A stretch of 64,000 nt of DNA, from NCBI GenBank assembly GCA_033807695.1, contig CM066308.1, positions 1,612,001-1,676,000 on the forward strand. The letters run 5' to 3'. This document shows, piece after piece, positions 24,901 to 34,301 of this stretch. The notes beneath the pieces were generated by a model. The model ran no database searches, was not told where the DNA came from, and saw only the letters and a program-made list of their open reading frames with translations. Both the position numbers and the translations under genes were made by a program. Positions within the stretch are counted from its first letter, which is position 1. Each line of letters opens with the position of its first letter. The DNA is from Daedaleopsis sinensis. Its lineage: Eukaryota; Basidiomycota; Agaricomycetes; Polyporales; Polyporaceae.

Positions 24901-25506
24901 GAAGTTAATGAGATTCTATACTTGTCTAATGTACATCGCTGCGTGTCACGAAGCAAAGGATCCAAGGTACCACAGGGAGCCAAAAATAGTGGCATGAATG
25001 AGGTGGATAATCGAGGTTGTACCGACCCTGTCACAAAGGTGTGCAAGGCAAGATTTCCTCGAGACACTTTTCCTACTACTCAGGTTGACCCTGAGACCGG
25101 TGCATTAATAATGAAAAAAGGCGAGGCGTGGCTCAATACGTTTACCCCAGCAGTGTCATATCTTCTGCGATGCAACCATGACGTGACAAGTTTGATGTCT
25201 GGAACTGCTATCAAATCTGTCATTGCATACGTTGCTGACTATATCACAAAGACTCCACTAAAAACTCATGTTATGTTCCAATCAATTCAAAATGTATTTG
25301 ATCGCAACCCAGAGATAGTTGGAAATATCAAAGGTGATAAAAGTAAAGCACGGAGCATCATAACTAAGATGGTCAATGCATTGACTGCTGCCTCTGAGAT
25401 AGGAGGGCCTATGGCTGCTATGTACCTGCTAAAACATCCCGATCATTACACTGGACATCAGTTTCGAACCTGTTACTGGCGTAGCTATGTATTTGAGGTA
25501 ATGTGA
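21988..25506 (+). CDS. Helitron 1 Rep (HUH endonuclease) region, 1172 codons
   Basis: Cleaves and joins single-stranded DNA during rolling-circle transposition. Order seen: a SAP-like segment with CNGC (about 205-253), Cys pairs ACSVCG and CPAC, a DUF6570-type domain (about 400-540: ANGLWIGD, LPPPREELD), then the Helitron-like N/Rep domain with the HUH motif HLH at 867-869 and the two-tyrosine motif YVADY at Y1081 and Y1085. All catalytic residues are present. The frame ends at a TGA (25504-25506) where Helitron 2 has Lys in the matching MKSW; a single base change from AGA or CGA would explain it. Homology continues in the same frame beyond the stop, so the protein is truncated relative to its ancestor. 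Confidence 0.85.
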   Translation: MVTPTPLLHMHGHHIASTTDAFITDVFVADITSSTAMGMTDTLLTSSVPIRIRVSQSTLMRSSFSTYSEPLPSISCDIYVDLNGSLINIGNDVYKAVRMAYFQCVQNLYYSHDYRRKIDCLLSLHITNQRVCVQLTSRSLHQGPVYALYGGAQLPKSNNKSKVWKDSELRPYITRGAVQDAKSYTYSGYILSTIQGNIGDDVALKLPLSILSYRLTKPQMLHIAQCHNIISVNSRLSKENIMRQLIGHQCNGCSQFLSVFTPVDKAKTTKERKQAQRDRIISVPLQKSDMSITSSSFPPNPVDRSLMHETINGFANDLQVTNFLESACSVCGLLTPKSNLYDIASISFDRELLCSDEPVTRVERKSDNEPVRPIPGPVLLSDCNDICPACAESLKDGKKPIDALANGLWIGDVPDELRDLSWTEKMIISRVKHNLCIVKVHVSGMSKMKANVVSHSLPMPKIYNALPPPREELDQVLAFLYIGPNVPTLKDFRRTAMLIRRAKVARALEWLKLNHSDYMDLDISYENLNNYPEDEPPVIVNYTQSMESNKDPESTAVNDAEEDDGTDKGDCPFIVHGLTGSNLERLGHSRPHEITARAVEYFKSGGKVLGIGQAEQPESIYDNPQLYPQMFPWLFPYGLGGLRNVMGYKTVSEEKRKQQLLMYHDKRFQLEPLFPLVALNHEQIKKATTAGYLLADKSKFNEIADRIANMNHRTLTEIVERLKSGPVKPETEEEKACFKVLNDLDHVNYKVQGSITSKKYMRNEIWSLVSYLGAPSWFITFAPADVKHPLALYFADTNETFVPKFRDKDERMNLIANNPVAGARFFKAMVDLFVKHVLGVGLERPGLYGETSGYYGTVEQQGRLTLHLHMLLWIKNSLTPQEVRDKIMDPSSDFQKAMVEYLESAHKGEFIDSDMETVAAELKEINEKNPFRVPPTETLPQPPPDKCSHEEEQPDCTQCIEYKKWWSNYCKEVNEILYLSNVHRCVSRSKGSKVPQGAKNSGMNEVDNRGCTDPVTKVCKARFPRDTFPTTQVDPETGALIMKKGEAWLNTFTPAVSYLLRCNHDVTSLMSGTAIKSVIAYVADYITKTPLKTHVMFQSIQNVFDRNPEIVGNIKGDKSKARSIITKMVNALTAASEIGGPMAAMYLLKHPDHYTGHQFRTCYWRSYVFEVM

Positions 25507-26900
25507 GCATGGGATGACTCTAAGAATATTGCAGAAGATGGCAAAAATACAGTTGTATTAGGTCTAGATCACGAGCAACCTGGTGATGGTAAAACTCAAA
25601 TTGTGCCTATCTCTCATCTCTTGGACTATATATATAGACCACTAGAGCATGAGAATGTGTGTGTATATGATTGGGTGAGAAAGTACCACAAAAGAGCAGT
25701 TCCCAAGTGTTGTAAAAAGTTTTCTGTTCCTCAAAAATTGATGGTAAATGATAGTGATGATGAGTTTGAGAATAACTATACTATTGATGTGTCGCCAGTA
25801 CATGCACATGTAGATGAGGATGATGATAGTGGCTATGAATCTACTTCAAAGAGTATCAACAGACATCCCAGTTTGTGTGGTGGGGGCAGGCCTTCACTAG
25901 CTCAAGAAGAAGAGGAAGATTCTGATGATGAGCTTCTGCTGTCATCTTCTCCAAAGCCTGTCCAAAGCACATGACCCTTCCAGCAGAGGTAGAGGAATCT
26001 GATGATGAACTATTACTTACCACAGCCACGGCTACCACAGCGAAGGCACTCGAGAAAGATTATATCTCTGAGCTAACTCCAAAGTCCAAGTCCCCTTCAT
26101 ACTTTATTTTCCATGCTGAGCACCCCCAGTGCCGCAGTTATGAAGTATGTTTGCAGAATGAAGAGGAATCATTTGTGCCCAACTTTGTTGGAGGAACGCT
26201 GCCACGAAAAGATCAAGGTAGCAGAGAGGAATATTGTATGACAATGCTTACACTATTCAAGCCATAGAGATCAGGGTCAGATTTACGAACAAGTGCTGAG
26301 ATGCTATGGGACAAGGCATTCAGAACCCATCAGTTCACAGACAGGCAGGAGGAGATTATGAGGATTTTCCACATTAGATATGGGTGCAACGATGCCCGGG
26401 ATGACTTTTCAGCCATGCGGAAACAATTGGAGAAAGGGTCCGGGCTCGTACTACATGAACCGTGATGATTTGGATGAGATGGAAGTCCAGCACTATACAT
26501 TTGATACTGCCTCTTCGGTACATGATAGAGAGGATGATATAGTGAATAGCAAGGAGTGGAAAGATATCAGCCAGTCAGAGATAATCTGGTTAGCACATAG
26601 TGGTAAAGCAGAGAATATAATGATGGAAGCAGGATGGATGGATAAAATGCAGCATGATAAGCAAGTCAATCTGTTCAATATTCCAAAGAGATTGACCGTA
26701 CCAGAGGACAAGTCAGCATCAGAATGGCGTCAAGTACTTACTGAAGCTCAGCAGAAGATATTGAAAGCCCGAGATGCAGAAGCTAAGAGCAAACCTCCAA
26801 AGAATACTGCAAATGCACTACCTGTAAATCATGAGATTGACTCCAAGAAACTGGTTGATAAACAATACTTTATGGACAAGAATTTCCAAGTTTACCGACC
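25507..26900 (+). pseudogene. Helitron 1 Rep-helicase linker, broken
   Basis: Continues the transposase coding sequence. After the TGA the frame stays open to 25974 (LLDYIYRPLEHENV, acidic DEDDDSGYES). It then changes frame near 25970, meets a TAG at 26265-26267 where Helitron 2 has Trp (LWRS), and changes frame again near 26447 and near 26895 before joining the helicase frame. The linker holds two repeated acidic DSDDELLL-type segments. These lesions separate the Rep and helicase halves, which are otherwise open. Confidence 0.75.
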
Positions 26901-29758
26901 CTCAGGCCAAGGAACTCATTGAAAATACAGTAGTCAAGTTCAGTTTGAATGAGGCTCAAGAGCGTGTGTTTAGAATTGTAGCCAACCATGTGATAGACTC
27001 TTGTGAAGAACATCTCAAAATGTACCTCAGAGGGATGGCTGGTACCAGAAAATCACAAGTAATCAAAGCATTGACCCACTTCTTTGTTGAGAGAAATGAA
27101 TCCTATAGATTCATGTGTCTGGCTCTAACCGGTTCAGCTGCCTCCCTGATTGGTGGATCTACTTATCATTCTATGCTAGGGTTTAGCAAAGCTGATTCAA
27201 CTGAGTCGGTGGCCAATGTGATGCAAGTGCGAAGTCGACTTATGAATGTGGAGTACATATTCATTGACGAGATCAGCATGCTGGACTGCTTCAGTATGTA
27301 CAATATTTGTGCGAAAATGTGTGCTGCTCTCAAGAATGATGGAACTCCATTTGGTGGTATAAATATTATTTGTGCCGGAGATTTTGCTCAATTGCCACCA
27401 GCAGTCCAAGCAAAGCCACTATATTCACACGAAGTCGGAAGAGTTATTCACAAAACACATGATCACAAGAAGCAGAAGTCCTCTATTGGTAAGGCACTTT
27501 GGCACCAGTTTACTACAGTAGTTATCCTTAGGGAAAATATGCGGCAGCGGTCACAAAAACCTGAGGATGCAAAGTTGAGAACTGCACTAGAGAATCTGAG
27601 ATATAGAGCATGTACTGAGGCTGATATTAAGCTAATCCAATCACGGGTGGCTGGTAAAGGCAAGAAGCATCCCAAAATCAATCAGCCTAGGTTCAGAAAT
27701 ATATCGGTAATTACCACATATAATTCCTACAGAGATGCTATCAATAGACTGGGCTCTAAGCGATTTGCCAGGGAGAATAACCAGGCATTGCATACATTCT
27801 ACTCTATTGACAAACTAGCATCAGAGTCCGATGACAAGAACCTGCCTAAACATCAGCGCAAGAAGAAGGTCAACCCACACCGTTCTACCAATATTGTCAA
27901 TGAAGAATTGCAGACCCGGCTATGGGATTTATCCCATGAACTTACTGAGCATCATCCCGGGCAGTTGAGTATATGCATTGGACTGCCGGTGATGATCAAA
28001 GTCAATGAAGCTACGGAGTGCTCAGTTACCAATGGTGCAGAAGGAATAGTAGTAGGATGGACATCACGGCCTATCACTGAGGATAAATTTGCATTAGAGA
28101 CGCTTTTTGTCAAGCTCACAGCTGCTCCCACTCCGATAAAACTCCCTGGTCTTCCAGAGAATGTTGTCCCGCTTTCGCATGTAAACAAGAAAGTGAAGTG
28201 CAAACTCCCCAATGGTATGCTACTAGAAATAAACCGTGACCAAGTACCGGTAGTACCCAACTTTGCTATGACAGACTTTGCATCACAGGGACGTACAAGG
28301 CCCAATAATGTGTGTGACCTGCAGAATTGTCAAACACACCAGTCTGTATACACTTGCTTGTCACGGGGTTCAACTCTTGAGGGAACTATCATTGTCCAGT
28401 CATTTGACAGCGGGAAATTGACAGGAGGTATTGCAGGCTCATTGAGGCAAGAGTTTAGAGAGCTAGAGTTGCTGGATGAAATCACCAAAATGCGGTACCT
28501 TGGTACTATATCACCCGAAGTATCGGGAATTACAAGAAATGAACTTATTCATTCTTTCCGCCAATGGAAAGGTGAAAAGTTTGTACCCAAGACTATCCAC
28601 AGTGCTCTGAAGTGGACTGCTAGTGATCCTTTCCCAATTCAAAAGGCACCCGAAGATACTCCCTGGACTTTGGTGAAAATTTCCAAAGACCAGTCATCCG
28701 GCAAGGCAGACAGCGGCACCAAAGAGAAAGTTGAAAAGCCCCAAGTCAAAAGGGATAGGATTGCATTTGTATCCGCACAGGGGTCACAAGCATTACAGAC
28801 TGTCAGCAATGTTACAAGAACTAATGCTACTAAGCGTAAGCGGGATGAGGAGACTGAGATTGAACAGACCACAAAGCCTCAGCCAGCTAAGAGAATCAAA
28901 GTAACCAAACCTCCAGCAGGCAAGATGTTTGCAGGCTTTCCATGGGATTCTGTCAATCACAGTTGTGCATATGATAGTCTGCTTACTGTGTTGCTCACCC
29001 TGTATACTGACTGCCGTGAGGCATGGATACATCACATGCCAGAGCAAAGTCAAATTCTCACGGACTTAGGTGTATTGTTTGATGGTACTCTCCCGGACAA
29101 CAAGTCAATGACTTTGCAGAGAGCACGGGATACATTGAGAAATAGATTGGCTGTGTCACATCCTGACCTAGGACCTCGGGGGAGCGAGCCTACTGATATA
29201 TATCTCTTATTAGAGAACATTATCAAGATTGACATCCCTATTCTACAGCAGTGCTACAAATGCCGAGCATGTGACCATGATGGCCCTGCTAATAGCAAAG
29301 CTGAAGCAGTATGGATTTGTGATGACTATGTGTGGAAAAATAGTCCAGCCACATCCAGTAGATATCAAGGGAAAACAGTCACACAATGGATCAGTGCTTT
29401 GCTCTCCCAGAAATCTGAGAAGAAATGCCCACAATGCAAGCGTCAAATGCACAGGTCATTATCTTATACCGACTCACCTAATATTATAGCTATTCGTGCA
29501 CAGCAGAAAATAATAGTGGAGTCTCAGATTGTATGGCCTGATATTGACCAGATGTACCGGCTGTGTGGTATAATCTACTTTACTCCTTCTCACTTTGTCT
29601 GCAGGTTTATTGACAAGTCAGGAGATGTCTGGTACCACGATGGTGCAGAAAATGATGGGAAGGTTCTGTACTACGGTAATATTGTCAACTGGTCAGGGAA
29701 AAAATTGCAGGAGGCCGGTAAGTATAAGATGAGCATTCTACTGTACACTAAGCTTTAG
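26831..29758 (+). CDS. Helitron 1 PIF1-like helicase fused to USP-like cysteine protease domain, 975 codons
   Basis: Residues about 30-560 form a superfamily 1 PIF1-like helicase that would unwind DNA at transposition: Walker B FIDEISML (D146, E147), ICAGDFAQLPPA, NMRQ, and the C-terminal TDFASQGRTRPN and YTCLSRGSTLEG. The Walker A reads RGMAGTRKS; Helitron 2 has GGMAGTGKS, so both R67 and R73 replace Gly and ATP binding is probably lost. Residues about 700-975 look like a ubiquitin-specific-protease fold: HSCAYDSLL with candidate nucleophile C712, zinc-type Cys pairs (CYKC, CPQC), PSHFVCRF with H921, and YHDG with D937. The first 20 or so codons belong to another frame of the linker; the true domain starts near QAKELIEN. 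Confidence 0.82.
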   Translation: MRLTPRNWLINNTLWTRISKFTDPQAKELIENTVVKFSLNEAQERVFRIVANHVIDSCEEHLKMYLRGMAGTRKSQVIKALTHFFVERNESYRFMCLALTGSAASLIGGSTYHSMLGFSKADSTESVANVMQVRSRLMNVEYIFIDEISMLDCFSMYNICAKMCAALKNDGTPFGGINIICAGDFAQLPPAVQAKPLYSHEVGRVIHKTHDHKKQKSSIGKALWHQFTTVVILRENMRQRSQKPEDAKLRTALENLRYRACTEADIKLIQSRVAGKGKKHPKINQPRFRNISVITTYNSYRDAINRLGSKRFARENNQALHTFYSIDKLASESDDKNLPKHQRKKKVNPHRSTNIVNEELQTRLWDLSHELTEHHPGQLSICIGLPVMIKVNEATECSVTNGAEGIVVGWTSRPITEDKFALETLFVKLTAAPTPIKLPGLPENVVPLSHVNKKVKCKLPNGMLLEINRDQVPVVPNFAMTDFASQGRTRPNNVCDLQNCQTHQSVYTCLSRGSTLEGTIIVQSFDSGKLTGGIAGSLRQEFRELELLDEITKMRYLGTISPEVSGITRNELIHSFRQWKGEKFVPKTIHSALKWTASDPFPIQKAPEDTPWTLVKISKDQSSGKADSGTKEKVEKPQVKRDRIAFVSAQGSQALQTVSNVTRTNATKRKRDEETEIEQTTKPQPAKRIKVTKPPAGKMFAGFPWDSVNHSCAYDSLLTVLLTLYTDCREAWIHHMPEQSQILTDLGVLFDGTLPDNKSMTLQRARDTLRNRLAVSHPDLGPRGSEPTDIYLLLENIIKIDIPILQQCYKCRACDHDGPANSKAEAVWICDDYVWKNSPATSSRYQGKTVTQWISALLSQKSEKKCPQCKRQMHRSLSYTDSPNIIAIRAQQKIIVESQIVWPDIDQMYRLCGIIYFTPSHFVCRFIDKSGDVWYHDGAENDGKVLYYGNIVNWSGKKLQEAGKYKMSILLYTKL

Positions 29759-30003
29759 GTTATATTACATCTTATAATTTATTATTACTAATCATCTAAC
29801 ATATCAGCTCCTCGGTCCCCCCATCCTCATCAATCGTCCTTGCCAGGAATGGCCCACTCCAAACCAAGTAAGTGAGTAGTAACCACCATTGGGAGTTGAA
29901 CTCTATCACTGCCTACCATTACATTGATGGTAATTGAAACTCACGCATGCCTTTCGTTATTAAGTACCTACCTCGCTCTATCTACAAATCGCCATCTCTC
30001 GTC
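29759..30003. other. Helitron 1 3' flank
   Basis: No gene. A small hairpin (TACCAT, 7-nt loop, ATGGTA) lies near 29918-29937 but is not followed by a Helitron CTRR end. Confidence 0.35.
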
Positions 30004-30662
30004 ATGGTCAAGACCACCTCTCTTCCCACAGCCGGCGTCCCCATGGTCGACCCTGACGCCCCCGCTTCCTCTGACCCCATAGAAATTGTGGTACAGTCAT
30101 CAGAAACTTTGGCTCCTGCTCCTTCCTGAGATCCTCCAGCCAAGCAAGAAGACGGCAAAGAAGGCACCCCCACCCCCCCAAAAGTAGACAAAGGCAAACA
30201 CTGCATGCATGAGCAGAAGAGATCCGAGGACTACATCGCGGCAAACGAGGCAGACGAAGGCGGTGTGGTGGCAGATGATGGCGGCACAGCGGAAGACGAC
30301 AGTGGCAAGGAGGAAGACAATGGTGGCAAGGAGGATGACAATGGTGTACAAGACAAGGGAGAAGCAGAGACGGGGGCAATCCGAGCTTTCTTTGGGAGAA
30401 GTTCAAGTTGCCTGACGAATATGCGTCCCAAGAAGACGAACTCGCCGCGGATGACAAGGAGGCTGAGGCGGACAAGGAGAAGGAGGCTCCAAACCCCAAT
30501 CTTTACACCCCTGCTGCTCCCCACAACAACTCCGTCAAGACCGGCACCGCTGCCAACGTCAAGACCAGGTCAACCCCCGACGGCAAGATGGTCGCCGCCC
30601 CCAACGTCAAGGTTCAGAAGGAGCCTGGTGAGCCTGTAAGTGCCGTCAAGGTAGTCTCGTAA
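30004..30662 (+). pseudogene. degraded low-complexity acidic protein
   Basis: Starts plausibly at MVKTTSLPTAGVP and runs to a TGA after PAPS. The same frame continues as Lys/Glu/Asp/Gly-rich sequence with repeated units (DDSGKEEDNGGKEDDNG). A shift near 30400 leads to PDEYASQEDELAADDKE and a stop at 30662. This looks like one ORF with a stop and a frameshift, or a small gene with a missed intron. No family recognised. It lies beside a DUF6589-like relic. Confidence 0.4.
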
Positions 30663-30831
30663 CCAGACGGATCGGGCCTGTCCAAAAGAGGCAAGGGAAA
30701 CGAGAACCAGAAGGGACAGGGCCCTTTTGCTCAGTTAGTATATAGTACCCTCGCCGTTTGCACCGTTTCGTTGCCCCATACTAGACCTGTCCCTTTAGCA
30801 ATGAGATCGGATTTGTATCACCTTGTCTTGC

Positions 30832-32140
30832 ACCATGAGCTTCGAGCCTGTGTTTGAGCTCTTCTCGGGTTTGTTCTCCTCTCAGCCTGCTGAACCACTG
30901 GCAGACTCAGACCATGACCTCGATGAGCCTGATCTACTAGATGAACCTGGCGACAATGACTCTATGGACACTACCGGCGACTCTATGGACACTAATGATG
31001 ATTCTATGAACACTAGCGGCAGCAACTTGAGCTCATCTAACCCCACTGAAGAGCCTGGGAGCTCTGGCGCCTCAGAGTCTCCTCATCGCCGTCATACTCG
31101 GGCCTACTGAGCGTTCCACGAGCACCAAGGGGAACCGTCACTAGCCGATTCTGTTCTGTCTGTTCTTCAGAGCATGTGCGAAAACAACCTCTTCTCCTGT
31201 GGGCCTTGAGCTACAAGGTGCCGACACTTGTCACAAAGAATGTAGCAAAATTCAAACGCACTGCTTCCCTGTCTTGTGACGAGCTGCCGGAAATGCCAGG
31301 AGCATGGACACGGCATTCGCACAAAAGGCGCAGGAGCAAGTGTTGACTGATTCGCGCTGGACTGTGTTGGGGACATCCTTGACGATGAGATGGGGGTGGT
31401 AGGGGACTATATGTGTACACACGCTGAATTCTCCGAGGAGGCCCTGCTGTCAATCAAAATCTCGGATGTCAAGGAAGAGGTGAAGCGGCTGGCCCCGAAC
31501 ACCTGGGCTCTACTGCTTCGTTGTGCTTGGACGAGCCGACAGGCGAAGGAAAATAAGCTAAAGGATCCCGAGACCGTATGTTGACTAGTACAGACCTTAG
31601 TAGTATGCAGCTTATATACTATCCATTATAGCCTATCCTATTCATGATCTCTATGGCATCATACACCCGCTCTAACCGTAACAATCTCCTTCAACGGCTT
31701 ATGGCTATCTATCTGAAGAGCTGTGGCACCTCTGCCAAGGCATTCGACACACTGAATGCCCTCGCAATTAGCATGTCACAAAAATGGGTCTACAACGCTC
31801 TCGAGCTTCTCAAACTTAGACCTCTTTCCCTACTTTGTGCAAGATAACATGAACTTCTCTTTCCGGGTCTTCGAACAGCACTCCGACTATCACAACTGCT
31901 TCAACAGCGGAACCACTGGCATGATCATCAGAATCAAGGACCCAGCCGCAGTTCTACCGGATGCTGCCGCCTATCGGGCTCATGGGGCTCTCAGTTCTTT
32001 GGACATCATCAAACCTATGGAGATTCTGAGGCTAGAGCGCGCTGCTGCACCTCATCTGGAAACTAGAGTTCAGGATGCTATCCTACACATTCTTCTTGGG
32101 ACAAGTACGGAAAACTACTCCCGCACGGGGCATCTCTGAG
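30832..32140 (+). pseudogene. relic of a DUF6589-like (transposon-associated) protein, N-terminal part
   Basis: Starts with MSFEPVFELFSG and an acidic Ser/Asp repeat (DSMDT three times), then in pieces: SLADSVLSVLQSM, DVKEEVKRLAPNTWALLLR, a probable intron near 31580-31630, NNLLQRLMAIYLKSCGTSA, MSQKWVYNAL, and DNMNFSFRVFEQ with SGTTGM. The last pattern, an Asp-Asn pair followed by a GTT motif, is what I associate with DUF6589 proteins common in Agaricomycete repeats; that label is from memory. Several stops and frame changes break it. It ends abruptly near 32100, exactly where D2 similarity begins on the other strand. Confidence 0.55.
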
Positions 32141-33693
32141 CCAGGCTCACGAAAGGTGGGGATCGCTAGCCTGTCCTCACGAGAAACAGTACCAAGTGCG
32201 GAAATGGAGCGCTCCCACTCACCCCGGAGAGGGAATCCAATGAGTTGCTTGATGGTGCAAGTCGTCATGAACGTCCCCGGCTGGACGATCTTGCAGCTGC
32301 CGATGACCACGATCGACATGCACACTACACGTCGGCTCTCCCGGGGTGTGGCCAGCAAGAGTTGCTTGTTGGTGCCGTTCCACCCATGCACCGTAAGGTT
32401 GCTGATTGGGGTACGAGCGAGGTTGACAACCAGATTCCCGTCGCCCTCGAATGTGACGAGCTCTTTGAATCCTCTGCGTGGACTAGTCAGGGACCATATA
32501 CTATATATATGGATATATCACTCGCACCTCTTGTGCAGATCATACGGTGCGCTGGTTATGTTGCTAAACAATTGGGTGGCGGCCGGATACGCTCCATAGT
32601 CTGTAACACAGCGGCTGGACATGATGTAGTCAGTTAGGCTATCAGACAGTGTAGTCTATGGACTTACTTGAGAGAGGGGAGGTTTTCGTAAGTATCCAAC
32701 TGAACGTCGATGACCTCCGGTTCGCCTACGTCGTCGAGTATATATCACACCAACGACTGGTACACTTACGGGCCCTTGAGATCCTGTATATCAACGAATG
32801 ACGAGGTCCGGCTAGTCGAGCGACTACTAGTAAACATGTGATCCGCTCTGTAACCATGATCAGCACATTTTGTGCAACACGACAGAAAAACTGCGGGCAC
32901 TCACTTCGTTTTGCTGGACGGGGTTTGAGTCCAGAAAGTTTCGGAAGAACTATGGAGGGGCTGTTGAGCTCGAGTACAACGAAGAATAATAGAATGAGCT
33001 ACCTACTCAGGTGCCTCGCTCTCACCTTTCAGCCCTAGTGTCGTCGTCGGACCCATCACTAGATAGTACATCGTTAGACATGAATGTATGTGCAAATGTA
33101 TCACATACTCGGGGGAGACAGTATTCCCTGTCGGGCGAGAACGCATGAGGCTACAAGGAGTTAGTTGACCAGCATGCTGATAATGATCAATGACACTCAC
33201 ACTCTCTTGGGAGTTATCTCAACCTCTTGACGCACCGGAGCATCGTCTTCGTCACTAAGAAGCAATGAGTCAACAGAAAACGTGTAATAGCTATACATAC
33301 ATACCTGGACAACACCAAGGTGGCATCCGGCTCTGAGGATTGGTCGGGTTCCACGTCGCTGAAAGAGGGAATGTTGACACTCACGATGTAGTTTTTGCGA
33401 CACTGTCGTCCTCGTCGCTACCGCCAACCTCTCCCTTAGCGTCATAGTCAGAGTCAGAGTCCACGAATTCGGGGCTGCAGGATGTCAGATGTATATGATG
33501 TATATATACTCCACACCTCTTGGGAGCACGACGTGCAGAGCGACGAGGAGCCGTAGTCTTAGGACTGTGGTATATACCAACGTCAGAGCGGCAGGGAGCA
33601 CAAAGTAAAAGGGAGGACTCACGCCTTGGTGGGCTCCTCCTTAGCAGCGGCATATACTCACCTCCCACCAGTGGACATTCTGCGAGTGGACAT
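32095..33693 (-). pseudogene. D2: 3'-truncated paralogue of D1
   Basis: From MSTRRMSTGGR (ATG at 33693) through short exons with good splice sites: APRRSARRAPKR, PEFVDSDSDYD (D1 has PEYVDSEAEE), DVEPDQSSEPDATLVLS, SDEDDAPVRQEVEITPKR. The C-terminal block at 32391-32095 matches D1: CTIKQLIGFPLRGEWERS and IPTFREPG ending in VVFRT. Similarity stops at about 32100 against the DUF6589-like relic, so the rest of the D domain is missing. Divergent from B2, the same layout as D1/B1. The stretch between 32.4 and 32.9 kb was not resolved into exons. Confidence 0.65.
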
Positions 33694-34301
33694 GATGAAT
33701 GAACAGGGGATGTGGTTGAGAGTGGATAAGAGGGAAAGATGGGAGAGCAGGGAAAGACCGGAAGAGGGGATGAAGAAGCAGGTTCGGTGTGAGGTAGAAT
33801 TTATACTGTGTTGGCCACATGGGTATCTGGGAAGATTTAGCCGACAATGATGGACTTAGTGAAAGACGCTCATGGTTTAGATAAACCCTATATTGACCCC
33901 GATGGTGTCATATGTACCATATGTATGGTGTCCACAGTGTGATAAATACGCACCATGTCCACCAGCTGTTTGACATACAGCTCGAGGTAGTTCTGTGCAC
34001 TGTGAGCGGCACAGTGCACGAATATATAACAGAGCAATATTTCTGAGTGCCAATGTAGAGCATGTGGCGAACTCGGGGATCAGTCTCACCTCATGCAACG
34101 AGGCGGTGGTAGGCTGAGACATGATATTGATAGTATATTTGGCTTTACATATGACTCCACCGGCCGGTGCGAGACCGGGAGAGAGAGGTCCGGTTGCGGA
34201 ATGGTCAGCAATATGAGGTGACGACGAGGAGAGAAGAGCTTGCTGTTTGCCGTTGAAGTTCAAGTCTCCACTTCATCTACCACCATCGTCGTGCACCCAT
34301 T
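33694..34301. promoter_or_regulatory. divergent intergenic region between D2 and B2
   Basis: Equivalent to the B1/D1 intergenic region. Holds a doubled CATATGTAC/CATATGTAT stretch near 33915 and a perfect 10-bp inverted repeat at 33995-34019. No paralogue-supported frame inside. Confidence 0.5.
33995..34019. promoter_or_regulatory. perfect palindrome between D2 and B2
   Basis: GTGCACTGTG, five-base spacer AGCGG, CACAGTGCAC. A candidate operator for a dimeric regulator by position and symmetry only. It differs from the ATTA-core palindromes further right. Confidence 0.45.

Larger units (their letters stand above)
21988..29758 (+). mobile_element. Helitron 1 (near-complete coding core)
   Basis: A rolling-circle transposon of the fungal DUF6570-containing Helitron type: Rep/HUH part, PIF1-like helicase, then a USP-like cysteine protease domain. 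The core spans 7.77 kb, AT-richer than its neighbours and visibly CpG-poor. Comparison with Helitron 2 indicates one ancestral reading frame of about 2,590 codons, now interrupted by two stops and three frame changes, all between 25.5 and 26.9 kb. The 5'-TC and 3'-CTRR termini with hairpin were sought and not found, so true ends are unknown. Confidence 0.85.

Noticed and set aside
33877..34263. 128-codon minus-strand open frame between D2 and B2
   Set aside because: No paralogue in the equivalent B1/D1 region, mixed composition, and it crosses the palindrome at 33995-34019.
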